From: Hyphomicrobiaceae bacterium | GTDB taxonomy: Bacteria > Pseudomonadota > Alphaproteobacteria > Rhizobiales > Ancalomicrobiaceae | Reading direction: 5' to 3' | Assembly: GCA_016793065.1 (NCBI GenBank) | Contig: JAEULV010000026.1 | Location: 28,874 to 92,873, forward strand | DNA length: 64,000 nucleotides | Part shown: piece after piece, positions 1-8,194 of the stretch | Layout of the letters: the number at the start of each line of letters is the position of its first letter | Position numbering within the stretch: position 1 is the first letter of the stretch | Notes under the pieces: model-generated | Databases searched by the model: none | What the model was told of the DNA's origin: nothing | The model's input: the letters and a program-made list of their open reading frames with translations, nothing else | Position numbers and translations under genes: made by a program

Positions 1-192
1 AAGCGTCGTCGAGATGCGGGCGGCGAAGGCGAAACGCCGCTCGATGGCGTCGAACAGCGCCAGTCTCGCCGCCGGCTCGGCCAGGCGCTCGATCGCCGGC
101 AGCACGACGAAGGTGACGAACAGCACGCCGCCGATCCAGTGCACCACCGCCGCGACGTGCAGGGCGCGCGCGATCGCCAGATCGTCGAACAT
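1..192 (-). CDS. CopD-like membrane protein, 5' part only
   Basis: The first 64 codons of a gene that runs off the left edge. The ATG at 192 follows an AAGGGGAAG ribosome site. Residues 7-30 form a hydrophobic helix containing ALHVAAVVHWIGG, with His12 and His18 spaced as in CopD/DUF-type integral membrane proteins found beside nitrite and nitric oxide reductase genes. Only the first membrane segment and a following amphipathic stretch are visible. It lies 24 bp after the hemerythrin gene on the same strand, so it is probably the last gene of the nir operon. A role in redox or metal handling at the membrane is inferred from context. Confidence 0.6.
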   Translation of the reverse strand, partial: MFDDLAIARALHVAAVVHWIGGVLFVTFVVLPAIERLAEPAARLALFDAIERRFAFAARISTTL

Positions 193-215
193 GACCGGAC
201 TTCCCCTTCAGGCGC

Positions 216-647
216 TCAACCGGCGGCGACGCTCGGCTCCGGCAGGCGCAGGCCGGCGACGTCGTCCGCCCCCAGCACGCCGGTCAGCCACATCGACGTC
301 ACCCGATCGACGCTGGCGACATGGGCGAGGATCAGGTCGGGAATCACCCGGCGCAGCATGTCGCTGAGGAGATCAACGCGGCCGGCGGCGAGTTCGGCAT
401 GGGCCTCGGTGAATTCCGCCAGCAACTTCTTGTGCTGGGCGATGTGGCAGAACAGGATCGGCACGTCGTGCTTCGCCATCAAGGCTTCCTCGCGGGCGAA
501 GTGCTCGATCGTGGCGGTTTCGGCCTCGACCAGCAGCGCCGGCAACTCGGCATCGTCGGCGGTGGCAATGCGGGCAAACAGCGCGGCGATGGCGAGGTGG
601 TCCTCGTCCATCTCGGGAACGCCGAGCATCATCGGGGAATTCGTCAT
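216..647 (-). CDS. bacteriohemerythrin / hemerythrin-domain protein
   Basis: A 143-residue protein carrying the diiron hemerythrin pattern. The ligands are a His in DEDHLAIAALF, HF-x2-EE in TIEHFAREEALM, H-x3-H in CHIAQHKKLL and H-x4-D in LILAHVASVDR. The ATG at 647 was chosen because AGAAGG precedes it; an in-frame TTG at 719 would add 24 residues that lack hemerythrin character. Hemerythrins bind O2 and sometimes NO at a diiron centre. Its place at the end of a cytochrome cd1 nitrite reductase operon suggests NO or O2 buffering or iron delivery, which is inference. It ends 24 bp before the CopD-like gene and begins about 100 bp after nirN. Confidence 0.85.
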   Translation of the reverse strand: MTNSPMMLGVPEMDEDHLAIAALFARIATADDAELPALLVEAETATIEHFAREEALMAKHDVPILFCHIAQHKKLLAEFTEAHAELAAGRVDLLSDMLRRVIPDLILAHVASVDRVTSMWLTGVLGADDVAGLRLPEPSVAAG

Positions 648-746
648 CGACCGGACCTTCTCGAACCTGCCCTCAATCGCGGCGAGGCTGACGCCGATCG
701 CAACCGGCGTCCTTGACAATTGTCGCCTCGCATCCGCGACCTTCGA

Positions 747-2258
747 TCAATGCGACGTGCCGTCGGAAAAGTTGATCTTGTTGAAGACGTTGTACTTTCC
801 CGAAGGCTTGCGCATCGGCAGCCGCTTCAGTTCGGCGAAGGTGGCGGCGTCGTAGATCACCAGTTCACCCGGATCCTCCCACACCGACACCAGCACCTTG
901 CCGCCGGTCTTGTCGAATTCCACATGCGCGGCGGTCTTGCCCGGCGACGGGGTGATCGACTTGACGATCTCCAGCGTGCGCTTGTCGAGGATCTGCATCG
1001 TGTCCTTGGTCGGCCCCAGCATGCCGTCGGTCCAGGCATAGGGGGTGTTTTCGTGGCTGCGCATGAAGAAGCCGGGGCCGGCGGTCGCGACCGTCCTGAC
1101 CACCGACCAGTCGTCGAGCGCGATCACCGACAGGAGCCCGGACTTCAGGTGCGGCGTCGCCATCACCGGACGGCCAGCCCACTTGAAGGCGATGCCGGAG
1201 CCGAGATGCGGCAGGCCGGGGAGCGCGAATTTCGCCACTTCCCTACCGGTCTCCATCGAGATCACCGCGCTTGCCGCGCCGTCGCGCGCCGAGCCGAGCA
1301 CATGGGCGTAGGCGGGATCGAAGAAGAAGTCGTCGAGCGGCTCGCTGGTGGCGATGCGGCGCGGCTGAAAGGCGGCCTTGCCGTCGGTGGCGATTTCCCA
1401 GATTTCCGGCACGTCCTTCATTGCCGCGACGAAGCTGCCGCGCGGGCGGGCCTGATAGACGGCCGAGACGCGCGACGGCTTGCCGTTCGCATCCCTGGCA
1501 TCGATCACCGCCTCGACCTTGAGATCGTCGGCCGACAGGATCACCAGCGACTTCGGCAGATAGTTGGCGACCGCGACGTGCTTGCCGTCGGCCGACAGGG
1601 CGATGTTGCGGGCATTGATGCCGGCGCGGACCTCGCCGACCTTGGTCAGCGTCCAGATGTCGTATTTCTCGACGAAGCCGTCGCGCGACATGAAATAGAC
1701 GAAGCGGCCGTCGGGGGTGAATTTCGGCCCGCCATGCAGGGCGAAGTGGGTGGGAAAGCGGGTCAGCGGCTCGAGCTTGTCGCCGTCGAGGATGGTGGCG
1801 TGGTGGTCGCCGGTCTCGACGACGACGAACAGGTTCATCGGATCGGCGGCGAAGACCGGCTTGTCGAGCCTTGGCGGCTGATGCTCGATCTTGCGGCTCG
1901 CCTCGATTTCCGCCGCGCCCCAGGCCGGAATGCTGGCGAGCGGGGTGGAGACGAATTTCGCCAGCGCCTCGATCTCCTCGGGCTTCAGCGTCGCCTCGAA
2001 GCCCGGCATCTGGGTGGCGTTGCGGCCCTTGGCGATCACCTCGCCGGCGCGCTTGCCGACGACGCGGCCAAGGTTTTCCGGCAGCAGCGCCGGGCCGATG
2101 CGGCCGAGCCGGTCGGCGCCGTGACATTCGGCGCAATGGGTGGTGTAGAGCGCGCCGGCATCCGGCTCGGCCCGGGCCGGACCGGCAAGCACCGTCAGGC
2201 CGACGAGGACGGCGGCAACAAGCGGGCGGCGGTCAAAGGAGGCGCGAACGGCGGTCAT
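747..2258 (-). CDS. nirN: NirN, dihydro-heme d1 dehydrogenase (c-type cytochrome + d1-type propeller)
   Basis: A 503-residue periplasmic protein. Residues 1-30 form a signal peptide ending in PARA. A cytochrome c domain follows with C42-x2-C45-H46 and a likely axial Met84 in NATQMPGF. From about residue 125 to the end it has an eight-bladed propeller homologous to NirS (repeats such as LHGGPKFTPDGRFVYFMSRDG). NirN performs the last step of heme d1 synthesis, introducing the acrylate double bond. Length and domain order fit the family. The ATG at 2258 has GAGGTG upstream and lies inside the 3' end of nirJ (26-bp overlap), so translation is probably coupled. It differs from NirS by its lower similarity and its place among the biosynthesis genes. 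Confidence 0.9.
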   Translation of the reverse strand: MTAVRASFDRRPLVAAVLVGLTVLAGPARAEPDAGALYTTHCAECHGADRLGRIGPALLPENLGRVVGKRAGEVIAKGRNATQMPGFEATLKPEEIEALAKFVSTPLASIPAWGAAEIEASRKIEHQPPRLDKPVFAADPMNLFVVVETGDHHATILDGDKLEPLTRFPTHFALHGGPKFTPDGRFVYFMSRDGFVEKYDIWTLTKVGEVRAGINARNIALSADGKHVAVANYLPKSLVILSADDLKVEAVIDARDANGKPSRVSAVYQARPRGSFVAAMKDVPEIWEIATDGKAAFQPRRIATSEPLDDFFFDPAYAHVLGSARDGAASAVISMETGREVAKFALPGLPHLGSGIAFKWAGRPVMATPHLKSGLLSVIALDDWSVVRTVATAGPGFFMRSHENTPYAWTDGMLGPTKDTMQILDKRTLEIVKSITPSPGKTAAHVEFDKTGGKVLVSVWEDPGELVIYDAATFAELKRLPMRKPSGKYNVFNKINFSDGTSH

Positions 2259-3459
2259 GATTGACACCTCGGAACGGAGTGACGGTGACGCGGGTGCCAT
2301 CCTCGGCAAGGCCGATCTCGGCATCGGTGAGGTAGCAGCCCGGATCCTCGGCCCACGGGTCGCCGGTCACCTGGAGCGCGCGCACGCGGGTATTGCCGGA
2401 GCAAAGGCTGAGATACTGGCACTCGGCGCAGCGGCCCTTGACCGGGCGCGGGCGCTGCTTCAGCCCGGCCATGATCGGGTCGGAGGTGTCCATCCAGATT
2501 TCGGAGAACGGCCGCTCCTTGACGTTGCCGAGCGCGTGGTGCCACCACATTGTGTCGGGGTGGACGCGGCCCTCATTGTCGATATTGGCGACGTTGAGCC
2601 CGGACGAATTGCCGCCCCAGGCGGCGAGGCTGGCGCGCAGGGTCTCGACCGCCTGCGGCAGCACGATCTCGGCCCAGCGCAGCAGATAGGCGGCATCGGC
2701 GTCGTTGTTGCCGGTGACGATCTCGAAATCCTCGCCGCGGGTGATCGACAGCAGCGCCGTCGAAATCAGGAAATCCATCGCCCGGCGGGTCGTCTCCCAT
2801 TCGGCATCGGTGGCGCGGTTCTTGTTGCCGCGACCGGCATAGACCAGGTGCGACAGATAGAACTTGGCGAATTTCTCGCGTCGGCACAGGTCGACGAGTT
2901 CGGCGAGGTGCTGCTGGTTCTCCGCCGTCATGGTGAAGCGGACGCCGACCTTGACGTTGCGATCGCGCAGCAGCCGCAGCGCCGCGAGCGCCTTGTCATA
3001 GGCGCCGTCCATGCGGCGGAACGCGTCATGGGTGGCGCCGATGCCGTCGAGCGAGATGCCGACATAGTCATAGCCGATTTCGGCGATGCGATCGGCCATG
3101 GCGGCGTCGATCAGGGTGCCGTTGGTCGACAGCGCCGTGAAGAAACCCATCGCCTTCGAGCGCCGGCTGATCTCGAAAATGTCGGGGCGCAGCAGCGGCT
3201 CGCCGCCCGACAGGATCAGCACCGGCACGCGGAAGGCCTTGAGATCGTCCATCACCGTCTCGACCTGCGCGGTGGTCAATTCGCGCGGGAAGTCGACATC
3301 GCCCGAGATCGAGTAGCAGTGCCGGCAGGTGAGATTGCAGCGGCGCACCAGGTTCCAGATCACCACCGGGCCGGGCTTCGGCCGGGTCGGGTCGAGGTGA
3401 CGCTTCGGCGCGGCGCCGTGGTCGAGCGCCTCGCGCAGATGATGGCTCAGGCGAAACAT
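2233..3459 (-). CDS. nirJ: NirJ, radical SAM enzyme of heme d1 synthesis
   Basis: A 408-residue radical SAM protein with the [4Fe-4S] motif C41-x3-C45-x2-C48 (CNLTCRHCY). A GGEP-type SAM segment follows (ILSGGEPLLRP), and the C-terminus has a Cys-rich cluster (GRCAECQYLSLCSGN) typical of SPASM/Twitch-bearing NirJ. It converts 12,18-didecarboxysiroheme to a heme d1 precursor by replacing propionates with keto groups. The start at 3459 gives MFRLSHHL, matching the usual NirJ N-terminus, with AAGGGGA upstream; a TTG five codons earlier is less likely. It lies 11 bp after nirH and overlaps nirN. Confidence 0.93.
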   Translation of the reverse strand: MFRLSHHLREALDHGAAPKRHLDPTRPKPGPVVIWNLVRRCNLTCRHCYSISGDVDFPRELTTAQVETVMDDLKAFRVPVLILSGGEPLLRPDIFEISRRSKAMGFFTALSTNGTLIDAAMADRIAEIGYDYVGISLDGIGATHDAFRRMDGAYDKALAALRLLRDRNVKVGVRFTMTAENQQHLAELVDLCRREKFAKFYLSHLVYAGRGNKNRATDAEWETTRRAMDFLISTALLSITRGEDFEIVTGNNDADAAYLLRWAEIVLPQAVETLRASLAAWGGNSSGLNVANIDNEGRVHPDTMWWHHALGNVKERPFSEIWMDTSDPIMAGLKQRPRPVKGRCAECQYLSLCSGNTRVRALQVTGDPWAEDPGCYLTDAEIGLAEDGTRVTVTPFRGVNHDRRSRLL

Positions 3460-3470
3460 CGGAGTCCCCT

Positions 3471-3965
3471 TCAAGGCGCGAGCCGCAGGCCGGTCTTTTT
3501 CAGGATGCGGGTGGAAAACAGGATGTCGTGGCCGGCGAGCGCCGGACCGATGGCGGCGGCGATGTCGGCGACGATGGCGCGTACGTCGTCGCGGCTGGTG
3601 CCGTGGACCATGGCGAACAGGTTGTAGGGCCAGTCGGGCGGATGACGCGGCCGGCGGTAGCAGTGGGTGACCTCGCGGCGGGCGGCGACGGCGCGGCCGA
3701 TCGCCGAAACGGCGTCGTCGGCGACATCGAACACCGCCATGCCGTTGGCGGTGATGCCGAGGGCATAGTGATTGGGGATGAGGCCGATGCGGCGAATGGC
3801 GCCGGTTTCCAGCAGCGCCGTCAGCCGGGCGATGACCTCGGCGCGATCGATGCCGAGCCCGGCGGCGATGGCGCCGTAGGGATCGCGCAGCAGCGGCAGG
3901 CCGGCCTGCGTCGCCTGCACCAGATCGCGATCAAGATCGGCGGCGTTCCGGGTCGGATCGGTCAT
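3471..3965 (-). CDS. nirH: NirH, siroheme decarboxylase subunit (Lrp/AsnC-like)
   Basis: A 164-residue AsnC/Lrp-type protein. A winged-helix half (residues 10-70) is followed by an RAM-like half containing HCYRRPRHPPDWPYNLFAMVHG, the signature shared by NirH and the second half of NirDL. With NirD, NirL and NirG it forms the siroheme decarboxylase that makes 12,18-didecarboxysiroheme. The start overlaps the nirG stop as ATGA. Assignment to H rather than G rests on the CYRRP..WPYNLFAM motif and the ILFSTRILKKTGLR end. Confidence 0.85.
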   Translation of the reverse strand: MTDPTRNAADLDRDLVQATQAGLPLLRDPYGAIAAGLGIDRAEVIARLTALLETGAIRRIGLIPNHYALGITANGMAVFDVADDAVSAIGRAVAARREVTHCYRRPRHPPDWPYNLFAMVHGTSRDDVRAIVADIAAAIGPALAGHDILFSTRILKKTGLRLAP

Positions 3966-4414
3966 AGCCGCACCTCGAAGCCGATGAAGTATTCCTCTTC
4001 CTTCGGCATCAGCCGGACCTCGAGGCCGGTCTCGGCCTCGATCTGGCGGGCGACGGCGGCGATGCGTTCGGGGTGCTCGGTCGAGATGACGAACCACATG
4101 TTGAGCCGGTGGTCGCGGGCATAGTTGTGCGCCACCTCGGCATGGGCGTTGACCTGGGCGGCGACGGCCTCGAACCGGTCCGCCGGCACGGCGATGGCGC
4201 AGAGGCAGACGGCGCCGCCGAGGCGTTCGGCATTCCACAGCGGGCCGAAGCGGCTGGCGGCGCCGGAATGGACCAGGCGGGCGACGCGGACGATCAGTTC
4301 GTCCTCGCTGATGCCAAGCCGGGCACCGGCGTCGGCGAAGGGGCGCTCGACGAGCGGGAAGCCGCCCTGCAGCGAATTGACGATCAGCCGGTCGATGGCA
4401 TCGAGCGCGATCAT
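3962..4414 (-). CDS. nirG: NirG, siroheme decarboxylase subunit (Lrp/AsnC-like)
   Basis: A 150-residue Lrp/AsnC-like protein with the D/G-type motif VAHNYARDHRLNMWFVISTE and the KEEEYFIGFEVRL end. NirG/NirD-type subunits pair with NirH/NirL-type subunits in the decarboxylase. It overlaps nirDL upstream and nirH downstream by 4 bp (ATGA), so translation is coupled. It has no DNA-binding role in this setting despite the Lrp fold, which is family knowledge. Confidence 0.85.
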   Translation of the reverse strand: MIALDAIDRLIVNSLQGGFPLVERPFADAGARLGISEDELIVRVARLVHSGAASRFGPLWNAERLGGAVCLCAIAVPADRFEAVAAQVNAHAEVAHNYARDHRLNMWFVISTEHPERIAAVARQIEAETGLEVRLMPKEEEYFIGFEVRL

Positions 4415-5469
4415 GCCGCGCCCTCCCGCCGGCGGGCGGAGAACACCGCGCCGCGCTGCTTGAAGCAGCGGGTGGAAAACAGCACCGCCTGCTCGAACTG
4501 GCGGGTGCCGGCGATGGCGTTGACCTCGATGAGGATGGCGCGGGCGGCGGCGCGATCCTGGGCGTGGATCATGGCGAAGAGGTTGTAGGGCCAGTCCGGC
4601 CGGCGGCGCGGGCGGCGATAGCACAGCGACACAAGGCCGGTCGCGACCATCGAGGCGGCGACCTCGTCGACCATGTGGTCGGGCACGTCCCACACCGCCA
4701 TGGCATTGGCGCGGAAGCCGAGGGCGCGGTGGTTGAGGATCAGGCCGAAGCGGGTGACGATGCCGCGCGCCGTCAAGCTGGCGAGGCGACCGAGCAATTC
4801 GGCGACCGGCATGGCGGCGGCGCGCGCCAGCCCGGCATAGGGTTCGGACGTCAGCGGCAGGCCGTCCTCGAGCGCGGCAAGGACGCGGCGGTCGGCGGCG
4901 TCGACCTCGACCTGCCCGCGCGGCCGATGGACGACGACATGCGACGCCGGGCTCGGCAACAGCGCCACCCGGCGCAGGCGGAAGCCGAGGTCGATGTGAT
5001 AGGGCTTTTCCAGCGGCAGGGCGAGCACACGCTCGCCGGTCGCCGCCGACAATTCGTCGAGACTGGCGGCGAGCTCGTCGGCGTCCGGCGCGGTGACGAC
5101 GAACCACAGATTCCAGCCATGTTCGCGCTGGTAATTGTGATTGACGAAGGGGTGCTGGCTGACGATCGCCGCGACCTGATCGAGACGATCCGGCGCGACC
5201 GCCATCGCCGCCAGCGTGCTGGCGCCGGCGGTGTTGGGCCGCACCGTCGCGCCGAGGCGCGAGACGATGCCGGCGGCCTTGAGCCGCGACAGTCGGGCGA
5301 TGAGATCGTCGCACGCCAGGCCGTGCAGGTCGGCGACGACGTCGAACGGCGCCTCGCACAGGGGGAAATCCCGCTGCCACTGGTCGAGGACGGCGAGATC
5401 GACCGGATCGAGCCCGGGGAATGCCCCCGCCTCGCTGGCGGCGTCGAGCGGCTTGGCAAGCGCGGTCAT
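4411..5469 (-). CDS. nirD-L: NirDL, fused siroheme decarboxylase subunits
   Basis: A 352-residue protein made of two Lrp/AsnC-like halves. Residues about 20-165 are NirD-like (VNHNYQREHGWNLWFVV...KPYHIDLGF) and 190-345 are NirL-like (CYRRPRRRPDWPYNLFAMIHAQ...LFSTRCFKQRG). In several alphaproteobacteria NirD and NirL are fused like this, while Pseudomonas has separate genes. It removes the C12 and C18 acetate carboxylates of siroheme. The start ATG overlaps the nirF stop by 4 bp. Together with nirG and nirH, the locus encodes four domains from three genes. Confidence 0.9.
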   Translation of the reverse strand: MTALAKPLDAASEAGAFPGLDPVDLAVLDQWQRDFPLCEAPFDVVADLHGLACDDLIARLSRLKAAGIVSRLGATVRPNTAGASTLAAMAVAPDRLDQVAAIVSQHPFVNHNYQREHGWNLWFVVTAPDADELAASLDELSAATGERVLALPLEKPYHIDLGFRLRRVALLPSPASHVVVHRPRGQVEVDAADRRVLAALEDGLPLTSEPYAGLARAAAMPVAELLGRLASLTARGIVTRFGLILNHRALGFRANAMAVWDVPDHMVDEVAASMVATGLVSLCYRRPRRRPDWPYNLFAMIHAQDRAAARAILIEVNAIAGTRQFEQAVLFSTRCFKQRGAVFSARRREGAA

Positions 5470-6668
5470 TGGCCGATCCGATGGGCGCGAGGGGTGAAGA
5501 AGATGCCGGAGGGCTTCGGCGAGGCGATGGCGGCGCGCTCGATGAAGCTGCGCGTGTCGTAGACCTTGACCTGATCGCGGTCGCGCACCGACACCCAGAC
5601 CTCGTGACCGCGCGGGGTGAACTCCAGGTGCAGCACCGCCGGGCCGGGCTTCATCTCGTGGACGACGCTGAGGCTCTCGGTGTCGACCACCTGTACCGTG
5701 TCGTTCTTGGGATGAGCGAAGTTGACCCAGACCTGGCGGCCATCGGGGCGGGCGACGGCAAAAACCGGCTGGCCGTGGACCTTGACGCGCCCGACCTCGC
5801 GCGAAGTGGCGATGTCGACGACCAGCAGCTCCTCGCGACCGATCGCCGGCAGGAACAGCTTGCCCTGCACCGCCGCCCAGCCCTCGAAATGGGGCATCTT
5901 GTAGACCGGCAGCGGCTCGGCGCCACGGCCATAGCCGTCGAGGATGCGCTCGGCCGTGAGCGGGGTCTTCCACAGGTCGACATGGACGACGCCGTCCTCG
6001 CCGAACAGGCCGGCATAGTAGTGGCGGCCGTCGACGGTGACATTGGCGTCATAGGGCAGCTTGCCGACGCCGGTCAGCCGGGTGATCGCCGGGCTGGCGC
6101 CGGCGGAAAAATCGAGCTTCCAGATCTCGCCGGCGTCATAGAGCGTGACGACGAAGGCGCGGCCGGGGATATCGACGAGGCCGACGGTCTTGGAGGCCCC
6201 TCCCCCGGCGCCGATCGCCGGAATGTCGGCGACGAGGTCGAGGCTGCCGGCATCGAAGACGCGGACGCCGCCCGGCTCGTAGTTCGACACCGCGATCAGG
6301 CTGCCGTCGTCGGAAATGGCGCCGCCGATGGCGTTGCCGCCCTGGACGATGCGTTTGACGATGCGGGCGGCGAGGAGATCGACCTTGCTGAGGCCACCGT
6401 CGCGCCCGAAGACATAGGCGAAGCGCTCGTCGCGCGAGAACACGACGGAGGCGTGCGACAGATCGCCAAGCCCGTCGACCCGCGCCAGCAGGCTGCGGCC
6501 GGTCGTCTCGACGATGGCAAGCGAGCCGCTGGCGCGCTCGACGATGACGCCGAGATCGCCGGTGCCGCGCGGTTCGGCGGCCATCGCACCGCCGGCCAGC
6601 AGGGCGGCGACAACGGAGGCGGCAAGGATCGCGCCGGGACGGGCGGTCCGGTGGCGGTGGGTGGTCAT
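5466..6668 (-). CDS. nirF: NirF, heme d1 biosynthesis protein
   Basis: A 400-residue protein with a signal peptide (residues 1-31, ending GGAMAA) and an eight-bladed propeller homologous to the d1 domain of NirS, but with no CxxCH. NirF acts in the periplasm late in heme d1 synthesis, before NirN. The signal shows no clear lipobox cysteine, so it is probably soluble rather than the lipoprotein form seen in some species. Both ends are in 4-bp ATGA overlaps, with nirC upstream and nirDL downstream. Confidence 0.92.
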   Translation of the reverse strand: MTTHRHRTARPGAILAASVVAALLAGGAMAAEPRGTGDLGVIVERASGSLAIVETTGRSLLARVDGLGDLSHASVVFSRDERFAYVFGRDGGLSKVDLLAARIVKRIVQGGNAIGGAISDDGSLIAVSNYEPGGVRVFDAGSLDLVADIPAIGAGGGASKTVGLVDIPGRAFVVTLYDAGEIWKLDFSAGASPAITRLTGVGKLPYDANVTVDGRHYYAGLFGEDGVVHVDLWKTPLTAERILDGYGRGAEPLPVYKMPHFEGWAAVQGKLFLPAIGREELLVVDIATSREVGRVKVHGQPVFAVARPDGRQVWVNFAHPKNDTVQVVDTESLSVVHEMKPGPAVLHLEFTPRGHEVWVSVRDRDQVKVYDTRSFIERAAIASPKPSGIFFTPRAHRIGQ

Positions 6669-7006
6669 CGGACCTCTCCGGATTTCAGGATGTCAGCGAT
6701 CGTCGCCGCCTCGGCCTCGCTCAACAGCGGGCGCCAGGGCGGCATCGGCGTGCCGGGAATGCCGTCAAGGATGATCAGCCGCAGCGAGTCGCGGTCGAAA
6801 TGGGCGATCGCCTCCGGCGTCAGCGGCCGGCCGAGGCCGCCCTTCAGCGTCAGGCCGTGGCAGGAGCCGCAGTCCTGCCGCACCAAGTCGACGAGCCGGC
6901 CGCGATCGATGCCGGGCGCGGTGTCGGCGCCGGCGGCATTGGCGCCGACGACGAGGCCGAGCATCGCCCCCCAGATTTCAACCCGCTGAAACCACTTGCG
7001 TTTCAA
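6665..7006 (-). CDS. nirC: NirC, periplasmic c-type cytochrome
   Basis: A monoheme cytochrome c of about 113 residues. The heme motif is CGSCH in DLVRQDCGSCHGLTL, with a likely axial Met in GTPMPPW. I place the start at the TTG at 7006, which has GGGGGAC upstream and gives a normal signal peptide (MKRKWFQRVEIWGAMLGLVV...AAGA). The ATG at 6964 would leave a signal lacking a basic n-region. The TTG start lies inside the end of nirE (29-bp overlap). NirC is thought to serve NirN/NirF or donate electrons to NirS. Position between nirE and nirF fits. Confidence 0.8.
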   Translation of the reverse strand: MKRKWFQRVEIWGAMLGLVVGANAAGADTAPGIDRGRLVDLVRQDCGSCHGLTLKGGLGRPLTPEAIAHFDRDSLRLIILDGIPGTPMPPWRPLLSEAEAATIADILKSGEVR

Positions 7007-7763
7007 GACGACGTCCCCCCGCCTCGGCGAGCGCGCGTCCGACGTCGACCACGGCGCCGACGATGTAGAGGACCGGCGCGGGGAGACTGGCTTTCGCCAG
7101 TTCGTCGGGGAGGCTGCCCAACCGCGCATACAATCGGCGCTCGCTCGGGGTGGTGCCTTGACTAATGCAAAGCACGGGCGTGTCGGCCGGCCGGCCATGG
7201 GCGACGAGATTGGCGGTGAACTGGCGCACGGTGGCGTGGCCCATGTAGACGACCAGCGTCGTGCCGGTATCGGCCAGACCCGACCAGTCGAGTTCGAGCG
7301 GTTCGTCGTCGCGGCAATGGCCGGTGACATAGCGCACCGAGCGGGCGAGCGCGCGGTGGGTCAGCGGCACGCCGGCGGCGGCGGCACAGCCTTGCGCGGC
7401 GGTGATTCCCGGCACGACGGCATAGGGAATGCCGTGGCTGACCAGCGTCTCGATCTCCTCGCAGCCGCGACCGAAGATGAACGGATCGCCACCCTTCAGC
7501 CGCACCACGTGCTTGCCGGTGGCGGCGAGGTGCACAAGCAGGCCGTTGATCTCCTCCTGCCGCACCGAATGGCGGCCGGGGGCCTTGCCGACCGAAATCC
7601 GCGTCGCCGAGTCGGGCGCGATCTCGAGGATCGGCTTGGACACGAGGCGGTCGTAGACCAGCACCTCGGCCGAGGTGATCGCCTTGATCGCCTTCATGGT
7701 GAGCAGTTCCGGATCGCCCGGCCCGGCGCCGACCAGAGTGACGCGGCCCTTCTGTACGGTCAT
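6978..7763 (-). CDS. nirE: NirE, S-adenosylmethionine uroporphyrinogen III methyltransferase
   Basis: A 261-residue CobA/SUMT-type methyltransferase. It has VTLVGAGPGDPELLT at the N-terminus, VYDRLVS, the LKGGDPFIFGRG loop, VVPGITAA and PLTHR. It methylates uroporphyrinogen III at C2 and C7 to give precorrin-2, the entry to siroheme and heme d1. It has no CysG-type dehydrogenase domain. The ATG at 7763 overlaps the cupredoxin stop by 4 bp. Its place in the nir operon identifies it as NirE rather than a cobalamin-pathway CobA. Confidence 0.92.
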   Translation of the reverse strand: MTVQKGRVTLVGAGPGDPELLTMKAIKAITSAEVLVYDRLVSKPILEIAPDSATRISVGKAPGRHSVRQEEINGLLVHLAATGKHVVRLKGGDPFIFGRGCEEIETLVSHGIPYAVVPGITAAQGCAAAAGVPLTHRALARSVRYVTGHCRDDEPLELDWSGLADTGTTLVVYMGHATVRQFTANLVAHGRPADTPVLCISQGTTPSERRLYARLGSLPDELAKASLPAPVLYIVGAVVDVGRALAEAGGRRLETQVVSAG

Positions 7764-8194
7764 GGCTTGGCTCCCTGCACCGTCACGCGCCCGATCATGC
7801 CTTCGTTGGCCCAATGCGGGCCGCAGAGCAGTTCATGATCTCCCTCGGGCAGATCGACGGTGGTTTCGTAGGTTTCGTTGGGAAAGAACCGTTCGGATTC
7901 CGGCTTGCCGGCGGCGCGGAACCACACCGAATGGGAAGTCCGCTTGTCGACGTTGAAAAAGCGCAGCTTGTCGCCGGCCTTGACCTCGAAATTCATCGGG
8001 CAGAACAGGTTCTTGTAGGTGAGGATGGTCTTGACCGGCTCGTCGCCGACGGCGCGGCCGGTGGTTTCCTTGTAGCGGGCCTCGGCCTCGGCGCAGATCT
8101 CGGCGCGCTCGGCGTCGGTGAGCTTCGGCGCCGCCAGTGCCGGGGCGATCGTCCCGGCAAGGCAGGCCGCGAGGAGGGCGAGGCGCGGGGTCAT
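7760..8194 (-). CDS. periplasmic cupredoxin (type 1 copper protein)
   Basis: A 144-residue protein with a signal peptide (1-21) and a plastocyanin/azurin-like domain. The probable copper ligands are His88 (TSHSVWF), Cys124, His127 and Met133 in [10 protein letters not shown]. The C-x2-H-x5-M spacing is one residue longer than the usual C-x2-H-x4-M of plastocyanin and pseudoazurin. The first 45 mature residues form a charged helical extension. It sits between the multiheme cytochrome and nirE with ATGA overlaps on both sides. Azurin-type proteins can donate electrons to cytochrome cd1, and no NirM cytochrome is present here, so a donor role to NirS is a reasonable inference. A copper or NO sensing role is not excluded. 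Confidence 0.8.
   Translation of the reverse strand: MTPRLALLAACLAGTIAPALAAPKLTDAERAEICAEAEARYKETTGRAVGDEPVKTILTYKNLFCPMNFEVKAGDKLRFFNVDKRTSHSVWFRAAGKPESERFFPNETYETTVDLPEGDHELLCGPHWANEGMIGRVTVQGAKP

Noticed and set aside
747..2258. A second nirS
   Set aside because: The cytochrome c plus d1-like propeller layout and position after nirJ fit NirN; the gene at 10223-11866 has the full NirS signatures.
720..2264. A 514-codon plus-strand frame over nirN
   Set aside because: Shadow of nirN; no motif or ribosome site.
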